Positions 1 through 8,769 of a stretch of DNA of 64,000 bases are shown piece after piece; position 1 is the first letter of the stretch, and each line of letters starts with the position of its first letter. The notes under the pieces were generated by a model that was not told where the DNA came from, ran no database searches, and was given only the letters and a program-made list of their open reading frames with translations. The stretch lies in assembly GCA_904846265.1 (NCBI GenBank), contig CAJHAA010000001.1, positions 1 through 64,000 on the forward strand, written 5' to 3'. A program made the translations under genes and the position numbers. The DNA is from Psychrobacter immobilis (GTDB lineage: Bacteria; Pseudomonadota; Gammaproteobacteria; Pseudomonadales; Moraxellaceae).

Positions 1-77
1 GGATAGTCGCCCAACGCTTCTATCAGCATGCGAACGGCGCGTTCTTTAATCTCAGGAGTGTAGGTTTGTTTTTTCAT
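1..77 (-). CDS. IS3-family transposase OrfA, N-terminal fragment
   Basis: The reverse strand from 77 reads into the left edge and encodes about 25 residues starting MKKQTYTPEIKERAVRML, the typical start of the helix-turn-helix OrfA protein of IS3-family elements (IS51-like group). OrfA binds the element ends and is normally joined to the DDE integrase OrfB by a programmed frameshift. Only the N-terminus lies in the window, so completeness cannot be judged. The ATG is 50 bp inside the inferred element end, a normal distance for this family. Confidence 0.8.
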   Translation of the reverse strand, partial: MKKQTYTPEIKERAVRMLIEALGDY

Positions 78-127
78 TGTCGTATTCTCTCAGAATGTTG
101 AGTCTCCGACAATCCCGGGGCGGTTCA
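1..127 (-). mobile_element. IS3-family insertion sequence, one end only
   Basis: Read on the minus strand from 127, the sequence starts TGAACCGCCCCGGGATTGTC and leads into the transposase start at 77. The TG dinucleotide at the tip and the GC-rich terminal repeat are typical of IS3-family ends, and the GC-rich tip stands out from the AT-rich DNA next to it. The other end and the target duplication lie outside the window, so the exact boundary is inferred. Confidence 0.7.
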
Positions 128-568
128 ACCTCTATATAAATTATTTAACTACAAGCTCATTTCACTATAAAAAGCAGTGGTCTAAATACAGTAAACAGCT
201 GGTTACTATTATTCTTACTAAGAAAAGCACCACTTGCTCATAAACTGATCTGAATTGAACGACTATCGACTCACATTAATAAAAAATAGCGTGACTTATT
301 TTGGCAACACATTAACATAACTACAATTGATATTGTTATTTTTATGCAAGAACTTGATAGTTTATAATTAAGTTTGATAAAGCAAAAAATATATGTTGTA
401 ACCGTATAGAGGATAAGCGGTTAGCAACAAGGTGCGAACGGCATTTTATTTGGAAATTTGTGAATCATTATACGAATCATCTATTTTATAAAAAATTTTA
501 TTACTTAAAAGCATTAACATTATAGTTACAAAGGAATGATTTTCTGTATAAGAATCGTGGGTTCACAT
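128..568. other. AT-rich intergenic region, no gene seen
   Basis: No convincing open reading frame lies between the IS end and the fadD terminator. The only structure noted is an imperfect hairpin at 394-429 (TGTTGTAACCG against CGGTTAGCAACA, one bulged base). It has no T-run, so a terminator role is doubtful. Confidence 0.5.
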
Positions 569-605
569 AAAAAAAGCGCTCTACATATGATGTAAAACGC
601 TTTTT
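569..605 (-). terminator. Hairpin terminator downstream of fadD
   Basis: An A-run plus GCG is mirrored by CGC plus a T-run, with a TACAT/ATGTA inner stem at 583-594. It lies 18 bp beyond the fadD stop on the minus strand. The flanking A and T runs would let it work in either direction. Confidence 0.7.
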
Positions 606-622
606 GATAATGATTTCTTTAT

Positions 623-2320
623 TTACAATTGTGGGTTGTCAGACATATGCTTTTCACGCAGTTTTTGACGTAATACTTTACCCACATTACTCTTTGGCAA
701 CTCACTGACAAATTCGATATGACGCGGGCATTTATAGCCAGTCATATTGTCCAATGCAAATTCTTTAATGACGTCCTTGGTGACATTGTTATCGGCAGGG
801 ACGATATAAATTTTGACTGCTTCACCTTGATGTTCATCGGGAATACCGATCACCGCACAATCAATAATACCATCACAATCTAGCATCACTGATTCAACCT
901 CATTTGGAAAGACATTGAAGCCTGAAACCAAAATCATGTCTTTTTTGCGGTCTAATAATCTAAAGTATCCTTTTTCATCCATGCTGACGATATCGCCAGT
1001 GCGAAAGTAGCCATCTGCCGTAAAGTCATCACTACTGTCTCTGTTAAGATAACCTGAGGTTACGTTAGGACCTTTTACACACATCTCACCAGCTTCGTTT
1101 ACACCAACGCGATTGCCTTCATCATCGATGACAATGACATCGACACTAGAGACAGGCACACCAATCGTACCGTTAAACTTGCGATCAGTGATAACGTTAG
1201 CGGTACCTACAGCGACACCTTCTGTCATACCCCAACCTTCAATCATGGCGCAACCAGTGACTTCTAACCAGCGTGCCGCTGTCTGCTCAGTTGCTGCCAT
1301 GCCACCTGCTTGTGAGATGCGTAGTGAGCTAAAGTCCAAATCTTTAAAGTTTGGATGATCAAGTAAGCCTTTAAACAAGGTATTTACCGCTGGCAATATA
1401 TGGAACGGCTGTTTTGATAAGGTTTTAATAAATCCTGATATATCACGTGGATTAGGTATCAAGATAAAGGTGTAGCCTGAGCGCATGCCGAGTAGACTGA
1501 GCATAAAGGCAAAAATATGATATAGCGGTAACGCCATCACCATATTGATATAGACCTCATTAATCTCTGACGTAATCGGTTTGGTCCATGCTTCTGATTG
1601 CATCGCCGCGGCGACGATATTACGCTGCGTTAAGATAGCCCCTTTAGATAGTCCTGTTGTGCCACCTGTATACTGTAAAAATGCTTTTTGATCTAACTGC
1701 ATTTTTGGTTTGTGGAACGGCAGGCTTTTGCCTTTCTTCAGCACATCAGGAAACTTGGTCACTTCGTGTTTAGGGTCATTTAACTTGTACTTAGGCACTA
1801 AGCGTTTGACCTGACGAATGATGGTATTTACTAAGATGCCTTTTAAGCCCATCATATCGCCCATTTTTGATAGGACAATACGCTTAATATTGGTCTCATC
1901 AATGACTTGTTCGAGCGCTTGAGCAAAGTTATCAACCACAAAAATAACCTGAGCGCCAGAATCATTTAATTGATGGCGTAATTCACGACCAGTATACAGT
2001 GGGTTAACTGGGGTACAAACGTAGCCCGCTCGCAAAATACCAATCATCGTTGGCAGATATTGCGGCACGTTTGGCATCATGAGTGCAACCACACTGCCTT
2101 GAGGCAGCCCCTGCGCCTGCAACCATGCAGCAACGGCAATCGAAGCTTTATCAACATCATCGTAGGTATGGGTCACGCCCATACAGATACTCATAGGGTG
2201 CAGACGAAAGCGCTCAAAGCATTCTTCGTACAGCTCCATGATGCTGCTATATCTATCGGGGTTGATAGTTTTTGGTACACCATTAGGATAATGGGCAAGC
2301 CAAGGTTTATTCGGCGTCAT
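623..2320 (-). CDS. fadD: Long-chain fatty acid-CoA ligase
   Basis: Acyl-CoA synthetase of the ANL superfamily. It adenylates free fatty acids with ATP and transfers them to CoA at the inner face of the membrane, feeding beta-oxidation and lipid synthesis. The 565-residue length is normal for FadD. Visible motifs are the P-loop YTGGTTGLSKGA in the middle, the acyl/adenylate motif GWGMTEG, the hinge region YFRTGD followed by LLDRKKDMI, and a C-terminal catalytic lysine in KSNVGKVLR. AAGGA precedes the ATG. It is a single-gene unit ending at the hairpin at 569-605. Confidence 0.93.
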   Translation of the reverse strand: MTPNKPWLAHYPNGVPKTINPDRYSSIMELYEECFERFRLHPMSICMGVTHTYDDVDKASIAVAAWLQAQGLPQGSVVALMMPNVPQYLPTMIGILRAGYVCTPVNPLYTGRELRHQLNDSGAQVIFVVDNFAQALEQVIDETNIKRIVLSKMGDMMGLKGILVNTIIRQVKRLVPKYKLNDPKHEVTKFPDVLKKGKSLPFHKPKMQLDQKAFLQYTGGTTGLSKGAILTQRNIVAAAMQSEAWTKPITSEINEVYINMVMALPLYHIFAFMLSLLGMRSGYTFILIPNPRDISGFIKTLSKQPFHILPAVNTLFKGLLDHPNFKDLDFSSLRISQAGGMAATEQTAARWLEVTGCAMIEGWGMTEGVAVGTANVITDRKFNGTIGVPVSSVDVIVIDDEGNRVGVNEAGEMCVKGPNVTSGYLNRDSSDDFTADGYFRTGDIVSMDEKGYFRLLDRKKDMILVSGFNVFPNEVESVMLDCDGIIDCAVIGIPDEHQGEAVKIYIVPADNNVTKDVIKEFALDNMTGYKCPRHIEFVSELPKSNVGKVLRQKLREKHMSDNPQL

Positions 2321-2887
2321 AGTCAGCGTCCTTGAAGTTTAAAATAGGGTGAATTCTGTCGTAAAGCAGTCATATCCGTGTCAATAAAACACATCAGCGC
2401 TGACGTAAACCGTTTGCCGCTGAGCGTGATAATATCCTTATCTATTGACTGGCTGCTAGGTTTTATTACTATAGTACAAAACGACTTAATCATTATTAAA
2501 GAATAATGACGTCAATTGAACGAACAGATCGCTTAATTGTAAAAGCATTTTTGCTCTTAAATAAGCTCTACCTGTTATCTAACACTAAGGTATCAGAAAA
2601 TAACGATACATTTAAGCAATACAGTAGCATGAATATCATCAAATACTATACTAGTATGAAATACTGAGCAGTGCATAAATAAAGCTGAAAAATATGATTT
2701 TTATGGAATTTCACGTGACTGGATAGTTGTGCTGTTTGTCACTTAAGATATGCTATTCGCCGCTTAATAAGTATAGAAAGGGATGAGTATAGAAGGATGA
2801 GTGAAGCAAAAAAGTTATCATAGCCAACATCAACATATCAACTAGAGATTTGTCAGCACTCCAACTGAATGCGGTTATGCCCAACTA
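2321..2887. other. Intergenic region between fetB and fadD
   Basis: 567 bp of AT-rich DNA downstream of fetB and upstream of fadD, both on the minus strand. It must carry the fadD promoter, but no promoter can be picked with confidence. No RNA gene, repeat or credible small ORF was recognised. Confidence 0.5.
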
Positions 2888-3679
2888 TCAAGGTGATATC
2901 AGCTGCTTGTTTTTATTAAAAAAGCGTCGATAAATGAGTAAAGCGCTGATCGTACAGCCGAGCGTACTGCTCACACATATCAAAAACATAGTGACTATCT
3001 GATAGCGAATCGCTTGAGTAGGGTCAGCGCCAGCCAATATTTGACCCGTCATCATCCCGGGCAAGCTAACAATACCGACGACTAGCATAGAGTTCAGCGT
3101 TGGAGTCATGCCATTGACAATGGCGGCGCGTATTGGTTCATGTACCGCTTCAAATGGGCGAGCAGATAGGCTGAGCATCATCTCTATACGTCCTTGCTGC
3201 TCATGAAAGGATTCAATCAACTGGTTGCTGGTCAATGAGATAGCGGTGAGCGAATTGCCCAATATTAGCCCCAATATAGGAATAACGAATTGCGGTGTGT
3301 ACCAAGGCTGTACCTTTAAAATAACCATGATGGCTATGGCAGTGACTAATATAGCCGAAGCGCTCACTGCTAGCAAAGTGTCAGTTAACAAACCTTTATA
3401 GCTGCGTTTGACGCGATTTTTGGCAGCAGCGCCTGCAATCAAGGTCATGATGGTCAAAATTAACAGGACTTCATACCACTGTTCACGAGCGAAAATCCAT
3501 GCCAATATCAAGCCGATAAAACTGAGCTGGAGCACCGTGCGGATAGCCGCGATTAACAGCGTTTTGGTCAGCTGTAAGCGTAGCCGCCAAGAGATAATAA
3601 GAACGATGATAATTAAGCTGCTGGCAAGGGCAATATCACCGTAAGTTAAAAATACTTGTATGTCATCTGTACCGCTCAT
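2888..3679 (-). CDS. fetB: ABC transporter permease, FetB/UPF0014 family
   Basis: Integral membrane protein of 263 residues, matching the length of E. coli FetB (YbbM). Several hydrophobic segments fit the family topology, starting near residues 15-30 and 35-65, and the conserved IRTVLQLSFIGLIL stretch is present. In E. coli, FetAB exports iron and raises resistance to oxidative stress; the substrate here is inferred from the family. It lies 100 bp downstream of its ATPase gene on the same strand, so the two probably form one operon. The start is preceded only by a weak GAG ribosome site. Confidence 0.85.
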   Translation of the reverse strand: MSGTDDIQVFLTYGDIALASSLIIIVLIISWRLRLQLTKTLLIAAIRTVLQLSFIGLILAWIFAREQWYEVLLILTIMTLIAGAAAKNRVKRSYKGLLTDTLLAVSASAILVTAIAIMVILKVQPWYTPQFVIPILGLILGNSLTAISLTSNQLIESFHEQQGRIEMMLSLSARPFEAVHEPIRAAIVNGMTPTLNSMLVVGIVSLPGMMTGQILAGADPTQAIRYQIVTMFLICVSSTLGCTISALLIYRRFFNKNKQLISP

Positions 3680-3779
3680 AGTGGCTCATTATATAAACTG
3701 ACGAATATAAGATAGACGTTAATACGAATTTGTTAAAAAAAGTCATCTTAAAGAGTGACCTGACAGGCTTAGCTCAACG

Positions 3780-4658
3780 TTAGAATATCTCAGTTAATAC
3801 CCCTGCTTGCATCTGCCAATGCTGATCGGCTAACGGCATGATGTCTTGTGTATCGTGAGTTACCCACAGTAATGTACGCTGCTCATCTGCCTCTAACCAG
3901 TTCATGAGTAGATTGACGAGCTGGGCTGATGTGTCACTATCTAGGGCCGCGGTAGGCTCATCTAGTAATAACACCCGAGGGTTCAATTGTAAGAGGCGTA
4001 ACGTGTTGACCAGTTGCCGCTCACCGCCCGATAGATGATAGATTTCTTGCTGCAAAAAGTCAGCGCTGCGTTGCAATTGCTCAAGCTGTGCGATATGCCA
4101 GTCGATATCAAACCTGCGATGCTGATGCGCTTGTAGCTGATAAGGCATTTGCAAGTTCTCAAGCACACTGCCTTCTAATAATTGTGGGTGCTGGGCGAGT
4201 AGGGCAACGTGCGTGCGCCACTGTATCGGTGCAGTATCATGGACACTACAATAAGCACTACTGGTTGATTGGTCATCAGAGCGCAAACGCACATTGCCGC
4301 CGCTCATTGGCAGTAGTCCAGCCAATACCCGTAATAATACCGATTTACCACTGCCAGAAGCGCCTGTTAACACGGTTACTTGACCTGCTAACAGCTTGCC
4401 TGTGGCGCCATCGATTAATAATCGTTGATGTGCAGGTATGATTGGCTGAGAGACAGAGTTTGGTCTTAGTTTGCCGATCCATCTTTGACAAATGGTAGAT
4501 AGCGCAGATGTTGTGGCTTCTGTGGCCTCCATATTTTTGTCATTAATATTTTTATCGCCAACCTTATTCTCATTATAGGCAGGTATGCTGGCTGTATGTT
4601 TACTATGTACCTGAATATTCTCGAATATCAGTATCGGTTTATTATTATGAAGATGCAT
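3780..4658 (-). CDS. fetA: ABC transporter ATP-binding protein, FetA-like, with N-terminal insertion
   Basis: ATPase subunit partnering the FetB permease. The nucleotide-binding motifs are complete: Walker A GASGSGKS near residue 98, signature LSGGERQ, Walker B VLLLDEP, and the switch histidine in WVTHD. At 292 residues it is about 65 longer than E. coli FetA. The extra length lies between a first strand (PILIFENIQV, residues 8-17) that resembles the usual start of the domain and the Walker A region, so it looks like an insertion of low-complexity polar sequence rather than a wrong start. The ribosome site is weak. A 15-bp tandem repeat array lies directly upstream. Confidence 0.82.
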   Translation of the reverse strand: MHLHNNKPILIFENIQVHSKHTASIPAYNENKVGDKNINDKNMEATEATTSALSTICQRWIGKLRPNSVSQPIIPAHQRLLIDGATGKLLAGQVTVLTGASGSGKSVLLRVLAGLLPMSGGNVRLRSDDQSTSSAYCSVHDTAPIQWRTHVALLAQHPQLLEGSVLENLQMPYQLQAHQHRRFDIDWHIAQLEQLQRSADFLQQEIYHLSGGERQLVNTLRLLQLNPRVLLLDEPTAALDSDTSAQLVNLLMNWLEADEQRTLLWVTHDTQDIMPLADQHWQMQAGVLTEIF

Positions 4659-4675
4659 AAGTCGTTATCGCCAAT

Positions 4676-4795
4676 TATTCAGCCACTAATTATTCAACCA
4701 TTCAGTATCTAACTACTAAGTATCCAACCACTAATTATCCAACCACTAATTATCCAACCACTAATTATCCAACCACTAATTATCCAACCACTAAG
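4676..4795. repeat. Tandem repeat, 8 copies of 15 bp
   Basis: The plus-strand unit is TATCCAACCACTAAT. Copies at 4721, 4736, 4751, 4766 and 4781 are nearly identical, and copies at 4676, 4691 and 4706 are degenerate. The array fills the gap between the thioesterase stop and the fetA start, and its last unit contains that stop codon (4791-4793). Because 15 bp is five codons, every unit offers an in-frame TAG after the thioesterase. Confidence 0.92.
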
Positions 4796-5378
4796 CATTC
4801 AACTGCTCGTGGATCGCTTGCTCAATGGCATCGCGTAAATGCTTTGGAACACGAATAGGGCGCATGGGCATGGCACTAGCAACCGCAGTATCTACCTTAC
4901 TATTGGATAGCGGTTTGGTTTTGACTTGGTTTTGCACACAAGCAATGACGATTTTGCCACTACTTAATAAACTGCTAGCATTATTGGCATTGCTATTAGC
5001 ATGATCAGGAGAAAGGCTGTCTGGGCTGTGACGATGAATGCTCTGGTAAAAGATAATGCTGGCAGGTTTTAACTCGACTTTATCGATGCGCACACTGATG
5101 ACTTCATCTAACAAAATAGCTCTTTTATATTGCAAGTCTGCTTGACTGACGACAAAATGCTGGATTTCTCCATCGTCAGTCTGCAAAAAATACCCGTTTA
5201 AATTCAGTTCCCCAAACCAATCACGGCGGCAGTTTTCAAAAAACACCAAATGATTGGCATGGTAGACTATACCGCCTGCATCAGTATGGTTAATATAGAC
5301 ATTATAATTTTTGGTAAACAATGGCGTATATTCGCCGTCTACACTTGCCACTGTGTTTTTGCTGTTATTTTTTATCAT
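4791..5378 (-). CDS. Acyl-CoA thioesterase, YbgC/FadM hotdog family
   Basis: Single hotdog-fold protein of 195 residues. The family motif is visible near residues 27-45 as YINHTDAGGIVYHANHLVFF, with the catalytic Asp and the following Gly-x-Val-Tyr-His. Such enzymes hydrolyse acyl- or aroyl-CoA thioesters; the substrate cannot be read from sequence. It is about 50 residues longer than typical YbgC because of a polar Ser/Asn-rich insertion around residues 112-135 and a short tail. It lies upstream of fetAB on the same strand, separated by the tandem repeat. Transcription together is possible but unproven. Confidence 0.8.
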   Translation of the reverse strand: MIKNNSKNTVASVDGEYTPLFTKNYNVYINHTDAGGIVYHANHLVFFENCRRDWFGELNLNGYFLQTDDGEIQHFVVSQADLQYKRAILLDEVISVRIDKVELKPASIIFYQSIHRHSPDSLSPDHANSNANNASSLLSSGKIVIACVQNQVKTKPLSNSKVDTAVASAMPMRPIRVPKHLRDAIEQAIHEQLNA

Positions 5379-5599
5379 AAAGATGCTCGGTCATTGTTTT
5401 AATAAATATTGTTCGATGTTCATGATTCGATGGCCAAAATTTGATAGCAGCCATATTAACCACAACTACTCTAGCTTAAGATATCAGGGCGCGCAACAGT
5501 TAGGTCGGTCGACGTCTGTTATGATAGTGGATTATGCATTTTCATAGCCCATTTCTTTATATTAGCACCGTATTTTCATCAATTAGTATAGGATAATTT

Positions 5600-6424
5600 A
5601 TGACCCGTTTTGTCAGTTTTAATATCAATGGTATTCGCGCTCGTCAACATCAGCTTGAGGCCGTGCGAGAAGTGATCGATCCTGATGTGATGGGTCTACA
5701 GGAAACCAAAGTACATGATGAACAGTTTCCCTTGGAAAACATAGAGAGTCTGGGCTATCACGTAGAGTACTTTGGTCAAAAAGCCCATTATGGCGTGGCA
5801 TTACTATCCAAGGTTGCACCTATATTTGTGCAAAAGGGTTTTCCTGGTGAAGATGACGAGGCACAGAAGCGTTTTATTCATGCACGATATGAATTTGACG
5901 GTCGTGAAATTGATGTGCTCAATGGTTATTTTCCACAAGGAGAGAGCCAAGACCATCCGACTAAATTCCCGATGAAGCGGGCTTATTATGCAGATTTAAT
6001 GGCGTATATCGATACCCTAAAAGCAGAAGGTCGCTCGCTCATAATCATGGGTGATATGAATATTGCCCCAGAAGATACTGATATTGGCATCGGCGACGTC
6101 AATGCTAAGCGCTGGTTGAAAAATAGAAAGACCTCATTTTTACCAGAAGAACGCGAGTGGTATGCGGCGCTGATGTCACGCGAGCTGACAGATACCTATC
6201 GCTTACATTATCCAAAAAGCACAGAGCTATATAGCTGGTTTGATTATCGCAGTCATGGGTTCAATGATGAGCCGAAACGTGGCTTGCGTATCGATCATAT
6301 TTTGTGCAGCTCGGATCTTGTTGAGGCCTGTGTTGATGCTGGGATTAGTTATGAGCTACGGGCGATGGAAAAACCGTCTGATCATGCGCCAATTTGGTCG
6401 GCATTTGATTTAAAAAAACGGTAA
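5600..6424 (+). CDS. xthA: Exodeoxyribonuclease III
   Basis: Metal-dependent AP endonuclease and 3'-5' exonuclease of base excision repair. The 274-residue protein has the family active-site blocks in order: FNINGIRAR at the N-terminus, LQETKV (metal-binding Glu) near residue 36, [12 protein letters not shown] near residue 150, RIDHIL and SDHAPI at the C-terminus. The length is normal. AGGATA lies just ahead of the ATG. It is a single gene, facing away from the thioesterase. Confidence 0.93.
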   Translation: MTRFVSFNINGIRARQHQLEAVREVIDPDVMGLQETKVHDEQFPLENIESLGYHVEYFGQKAHYGVALLSKVAPIFVQKGFPGEDDEAQKRFIHARYEFDGREIDVLNGYFPQGESQDHPTKFPMKRAYYADLMAYIDTLKAEGRSLIIMGDMNIAPEDTDIGIGDVNAKRWLKNRKTSFLPEEREWYAALMSRELTDTYRLHYPKSTELYSWFDYRSHGFNDEPKRGLRIDHILCSSDLVEACVDAGISYELRAMEKPSDHAPIWSAFDLKKR

Positions 6425-6551
6425 TATTTATATAGGTCGCGTTTGATACTTCACCAGCAGTAGCGTCATGGTTGAAGGCTCAACGCATCTTAGTATTTAC
6501 CACATCATCTGTTATAAATAATGATAAAAATTTTACAATAAGGATTGAACC

Positions 6552-7775
6552 ATGGCAGTCGGAAATGTTGCAGTACCTGATATTATTTATCCTATCGAAG
6601 GAATCAAGCTAAGCGCCACAGCCGCAGGCGTACGCTATAAAGACCGAGATGATTTAGTGGTGGTTGAGATCGCTGATACCGCGACCACTGCGGTTGTGAC
6701 CACCAAAAACACCTTTTGTGCTGCGCCTGTACGGGTGTTGCGTGAGCATTTTGCCAAGATGAGTCCGCGTTATTTGGTCACTAACACAGGTAATGCTAAT
6801 GCTGGGACGGGTGCTGATGGCAAACGTCGAGCCGTTGATATCTGTGCCGCTCTGGCGAGTAAGGCTGGCGTGGATAGTAATGCAATATTGCCATTCTCGA
6901 CTGGTGTCATTGGCGAGCCATTAAATAGCGATGCGGTCATCGCGGGCTTAGATAATGCACTTGCCAATTTGGGGGCTGATAATTGGCTTGCCGCGGCGAA
7001 TGGTATTCGCACTACAGATACGATTCCGAAGCTCGCTAGCCAAAAAATCGATGTGGCGGGTGTCAGCTATCATGTGACAGGTATGTCGAAAGGCTCAGGC
7101 ATGATACGCCCTAATATGGCAACCATGCTGGGTTATGTGGCAACTGACGCCAATATCGCCGCTGACTTATTACAAGAAATGCTAAGTGCCATCAATGAGC
7201 AGTCTTTTAACCGCATCACTGTCGATGGCGACACTTCAACCAATGATTGCTGTGTGTTGATCGCCACGGGTGCTGCCAGCTCAGATATCATTGATAGTCC
7301 AGAACATCCGCATTATCAGGCTATATTTTCGGCTTTGACCGAGGTGTTTGTCCGTCTGGCGCAATTAATCGTACGTGATGGCGAGGGTGCTACCAAGTTT
7401 ATGACCGTCAACGTCACTGGTGGCAAGACAATGCAAGAGTGCTGCGATGTGGCATATGCGGTCGCGCATTCACCGTTGGTCAAAACCGCGTTCTTTGCTA
7501 GCGATGCCAACTGGGGTCGTATCTTAGCGGCAGTGGGTTATGCTGGTATCGAAGACTTGGATACGGAACAAGTGGATGTCTATTTAGATGAAGTCATGAT
7601 TTGCCAGAATGGTGGCGTCGCTCCTAGTTATACGGAAGCGGCAGGTAAGACCGTCATGAGTCGCCCTGAGATTACCATTCATATCGATCTTGCTCGCGGC
7701 GATGCCAGTGACACCGTTTATACTTGTGATTTGTCCTATGACTACGTCAAAATTAATGCGGATTATCGCAGTTAA
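6552..7775 (+). CDS. argJ: Bifunctional glutamate N-acetyltransferase/amino-acid acetyltransferase
   Basis: ArgJ transfers the acetyl group of N-acetylornithine to glutamate, recycling acetyl groups in arginine biosynthesis. Some family members also use acetyl-CoA. The 407-residue length is normal. The self-cleavage site is present as RPNMATMLGY with the nucleophile Thr191, which would give alpha and beta chains. The C-terminal block with Asn/Gly-rich substrate contacts (DANWGRI) is intact. AAGGA precedes the start. No other arginine gene is adjacent. A strong terminator follows at 7833. Confidence 0.95.
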   Translation: MAVGNVAVPDIIYPIEGIKLSATAAGVRYKDRDDLVVVEIADTATTAVVTTKNTFCAAPVRVLREHFAKMSPRYLVTNTGNANAGTGADGKRRAVDICAALASKAGVDSNAILPFSTGVIGEPLNSDAVIAGLDNALANLGADNWLAAANGIRTTDTIPKLASQKIDVAGVSYHVTGMSKGSGMIRPNMATMLGYVATDANIAADLLQEMLSAINEQSFNRITVDGDTSTNDCCVLIATGAASSDIIDSPEHPHYQAIFSALTEVFVRLAQLIVRDGEGATKFMTVNVTGGKTMQECCDVAYAVAHSPLVKTAFFASDANWGRILAAVGYAGIEDLDTEQVDVYLDEVMICQNGGVAPSYTEAAGKTVMSRPEITIHIDLARGDASDTVYTCDLSYDYVKINADYRS

Positions 7776-8229
7776 AAACTATTGATAATTATTAAAAACT
7801 AAAACCAACCATTTTTTTGGTCTATTTATCATCAAGCCAGGGCATGTATTGCTCTGGCTTTTTATTGTGCACATTAAGTATGTGTCAATAAGTATGTATC
7901 AATTTACCCTGTTATTTCATACGTTCCATTAACATCAGTTGCAAAAGCTGACGTTACTTTACAAAGCAGTTATAGAGCAGAAGACGAGTTGCGCTCTATA
8001 CTGGCCTCAGTAAACAAACAATAGACGACATTATTGAGACGTAATAGGTTTATTCGGTAAAGCTAAATCAGGTAAATACTCTTGCTTGGCTCAATATTGA
8101 CAGTAGTATTACACCCATCGCAAAAATTGACTGATATTTTCAAATATATATTTACCAGCATGATGTGTCCAAAACAATAATCTCAAACCATCAATAATGT
8201 ATTTATAACAATTAACTGAGGATTTAATA
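7776..8229. other. Intergenic region between argJ and the DUF4377 lipoprotein
   Basis: After the argJ terminator (7833-7864) there is an inverted repeat TATAGAGC/GCTCTATA at 7971-8000 with a 14-nt loop and no T-run. No gene was recognised. The lipoprotein promoter should lie in the AT-rich part near 8130-8210. Confidence 0.45.
7833..7864 (+). terminator. argJ terminator
   Basis: AAGCCAGGGC pairs with GCTCTGGCTT around a short loop and runs into TTTTT. It begins 58 bp after the argJ stop. Confidence 0.85.
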
Positions 8230-8628
8230 ATGAAAAAATTAGTACTTGCAGCAGTAATGACCGCCTTTGCCCTGTCAGGTTGTTCTACCATGGGTATGGA
8301 TAACGAACGTACGATGGTTGTCGATGGGCAACCTATGAATGTTAAAGTGGTTAACATTCCAAGTTTTGAAATAGAAGTAGCACCACTGAAAGCCGTCTGT
8401 GAGCTGTCAACAACTGAGGGTACTAAGGTTGAAGCAGAATGCCTACAGTATCGCCAGACTTATCAGAAAAACTACACACCTTTAAACGGCAATATTCAGG
8501 GCTTCACTTATGAGCCAAACTATCGTTATATTCTAGATGTTCGCCAAGAAGTAATGATGGATGAAAATACTAACATGGCCAAGCCAGTTTGGATTCTAAA
8601 CGAAGTGGTTTCAAAAACAGCTGAGTAA
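8230..8628 (+). CDS. DUF4377 domain lipoprotein
   Basis: A 132-residue protein with a lipoprotein signal peptide (lipobox LSGC, Cys18), so it should be anchored in the outer membrane facing the periplasm. The C-terminal half resembles DUF4377, a domain often found beside META/HslJ heat-shock-related domains: a conserved Cys, CLQYRQ, an aromatic GFTYEPNYRYILDVRQE block and a closing LNEVVSK. The function of DUF4377 is not established. AGGA precedes the ATG, and the gene is monocistronic with its own terminator. Confidence 0.78.
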   Translation: MKKLVLAAVMTAFALSGCSTMGMDNERTMVVDGQPMNVKVVNIPSFEIEVAPLKAVCELSTTEGTKVEAECLQYRQTYQKNYTPLNGNIQGFTYEPNYRYILDVRQEVMMDENTNMAKPVWILNEVVSKTAE

Positions 8629-8673
8629 TGAATCATTGAGCATGTCTAGTTAGTAACCACATCTAACTAAAAT

Positions 8674-8710
8674 AAAAAAGACCTCTAATTCTTCATTAGG
8701 GGTCTTTTTT
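8674..8710. terminator. Bidirectional terminator between the lipoprotein gene and sdaA
   Basis: AAAAAAGACC...CTAAT / ATTAG...GGTCTTTTTT forms a strong hairpin with A and T runs on either side. It can serve the lipoprotein gene (plus) and sdaA (minus). Confidence 0.85.
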
Positions 8711-8769
8711 ATTTCAGCAAATACTTGGGAATGTGATGTCAGGATAAGCTATATTAAACAATCGTTATG

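Noticed and set aside
394..429. Hairpin as a small RNA terminator or IS remnant
   Set aside because: The stem has a bulge and no T-run, and it does not match the IS end at 127. Evidence is too weak for a feature.
7081..7120. GATACGCCCTAATATG in argJ as a third copy of the MITE-like end
   Set aside because: It is part of a conserved coding block around the ArgJ cleavage site and has no partner repeat or TA duplication.
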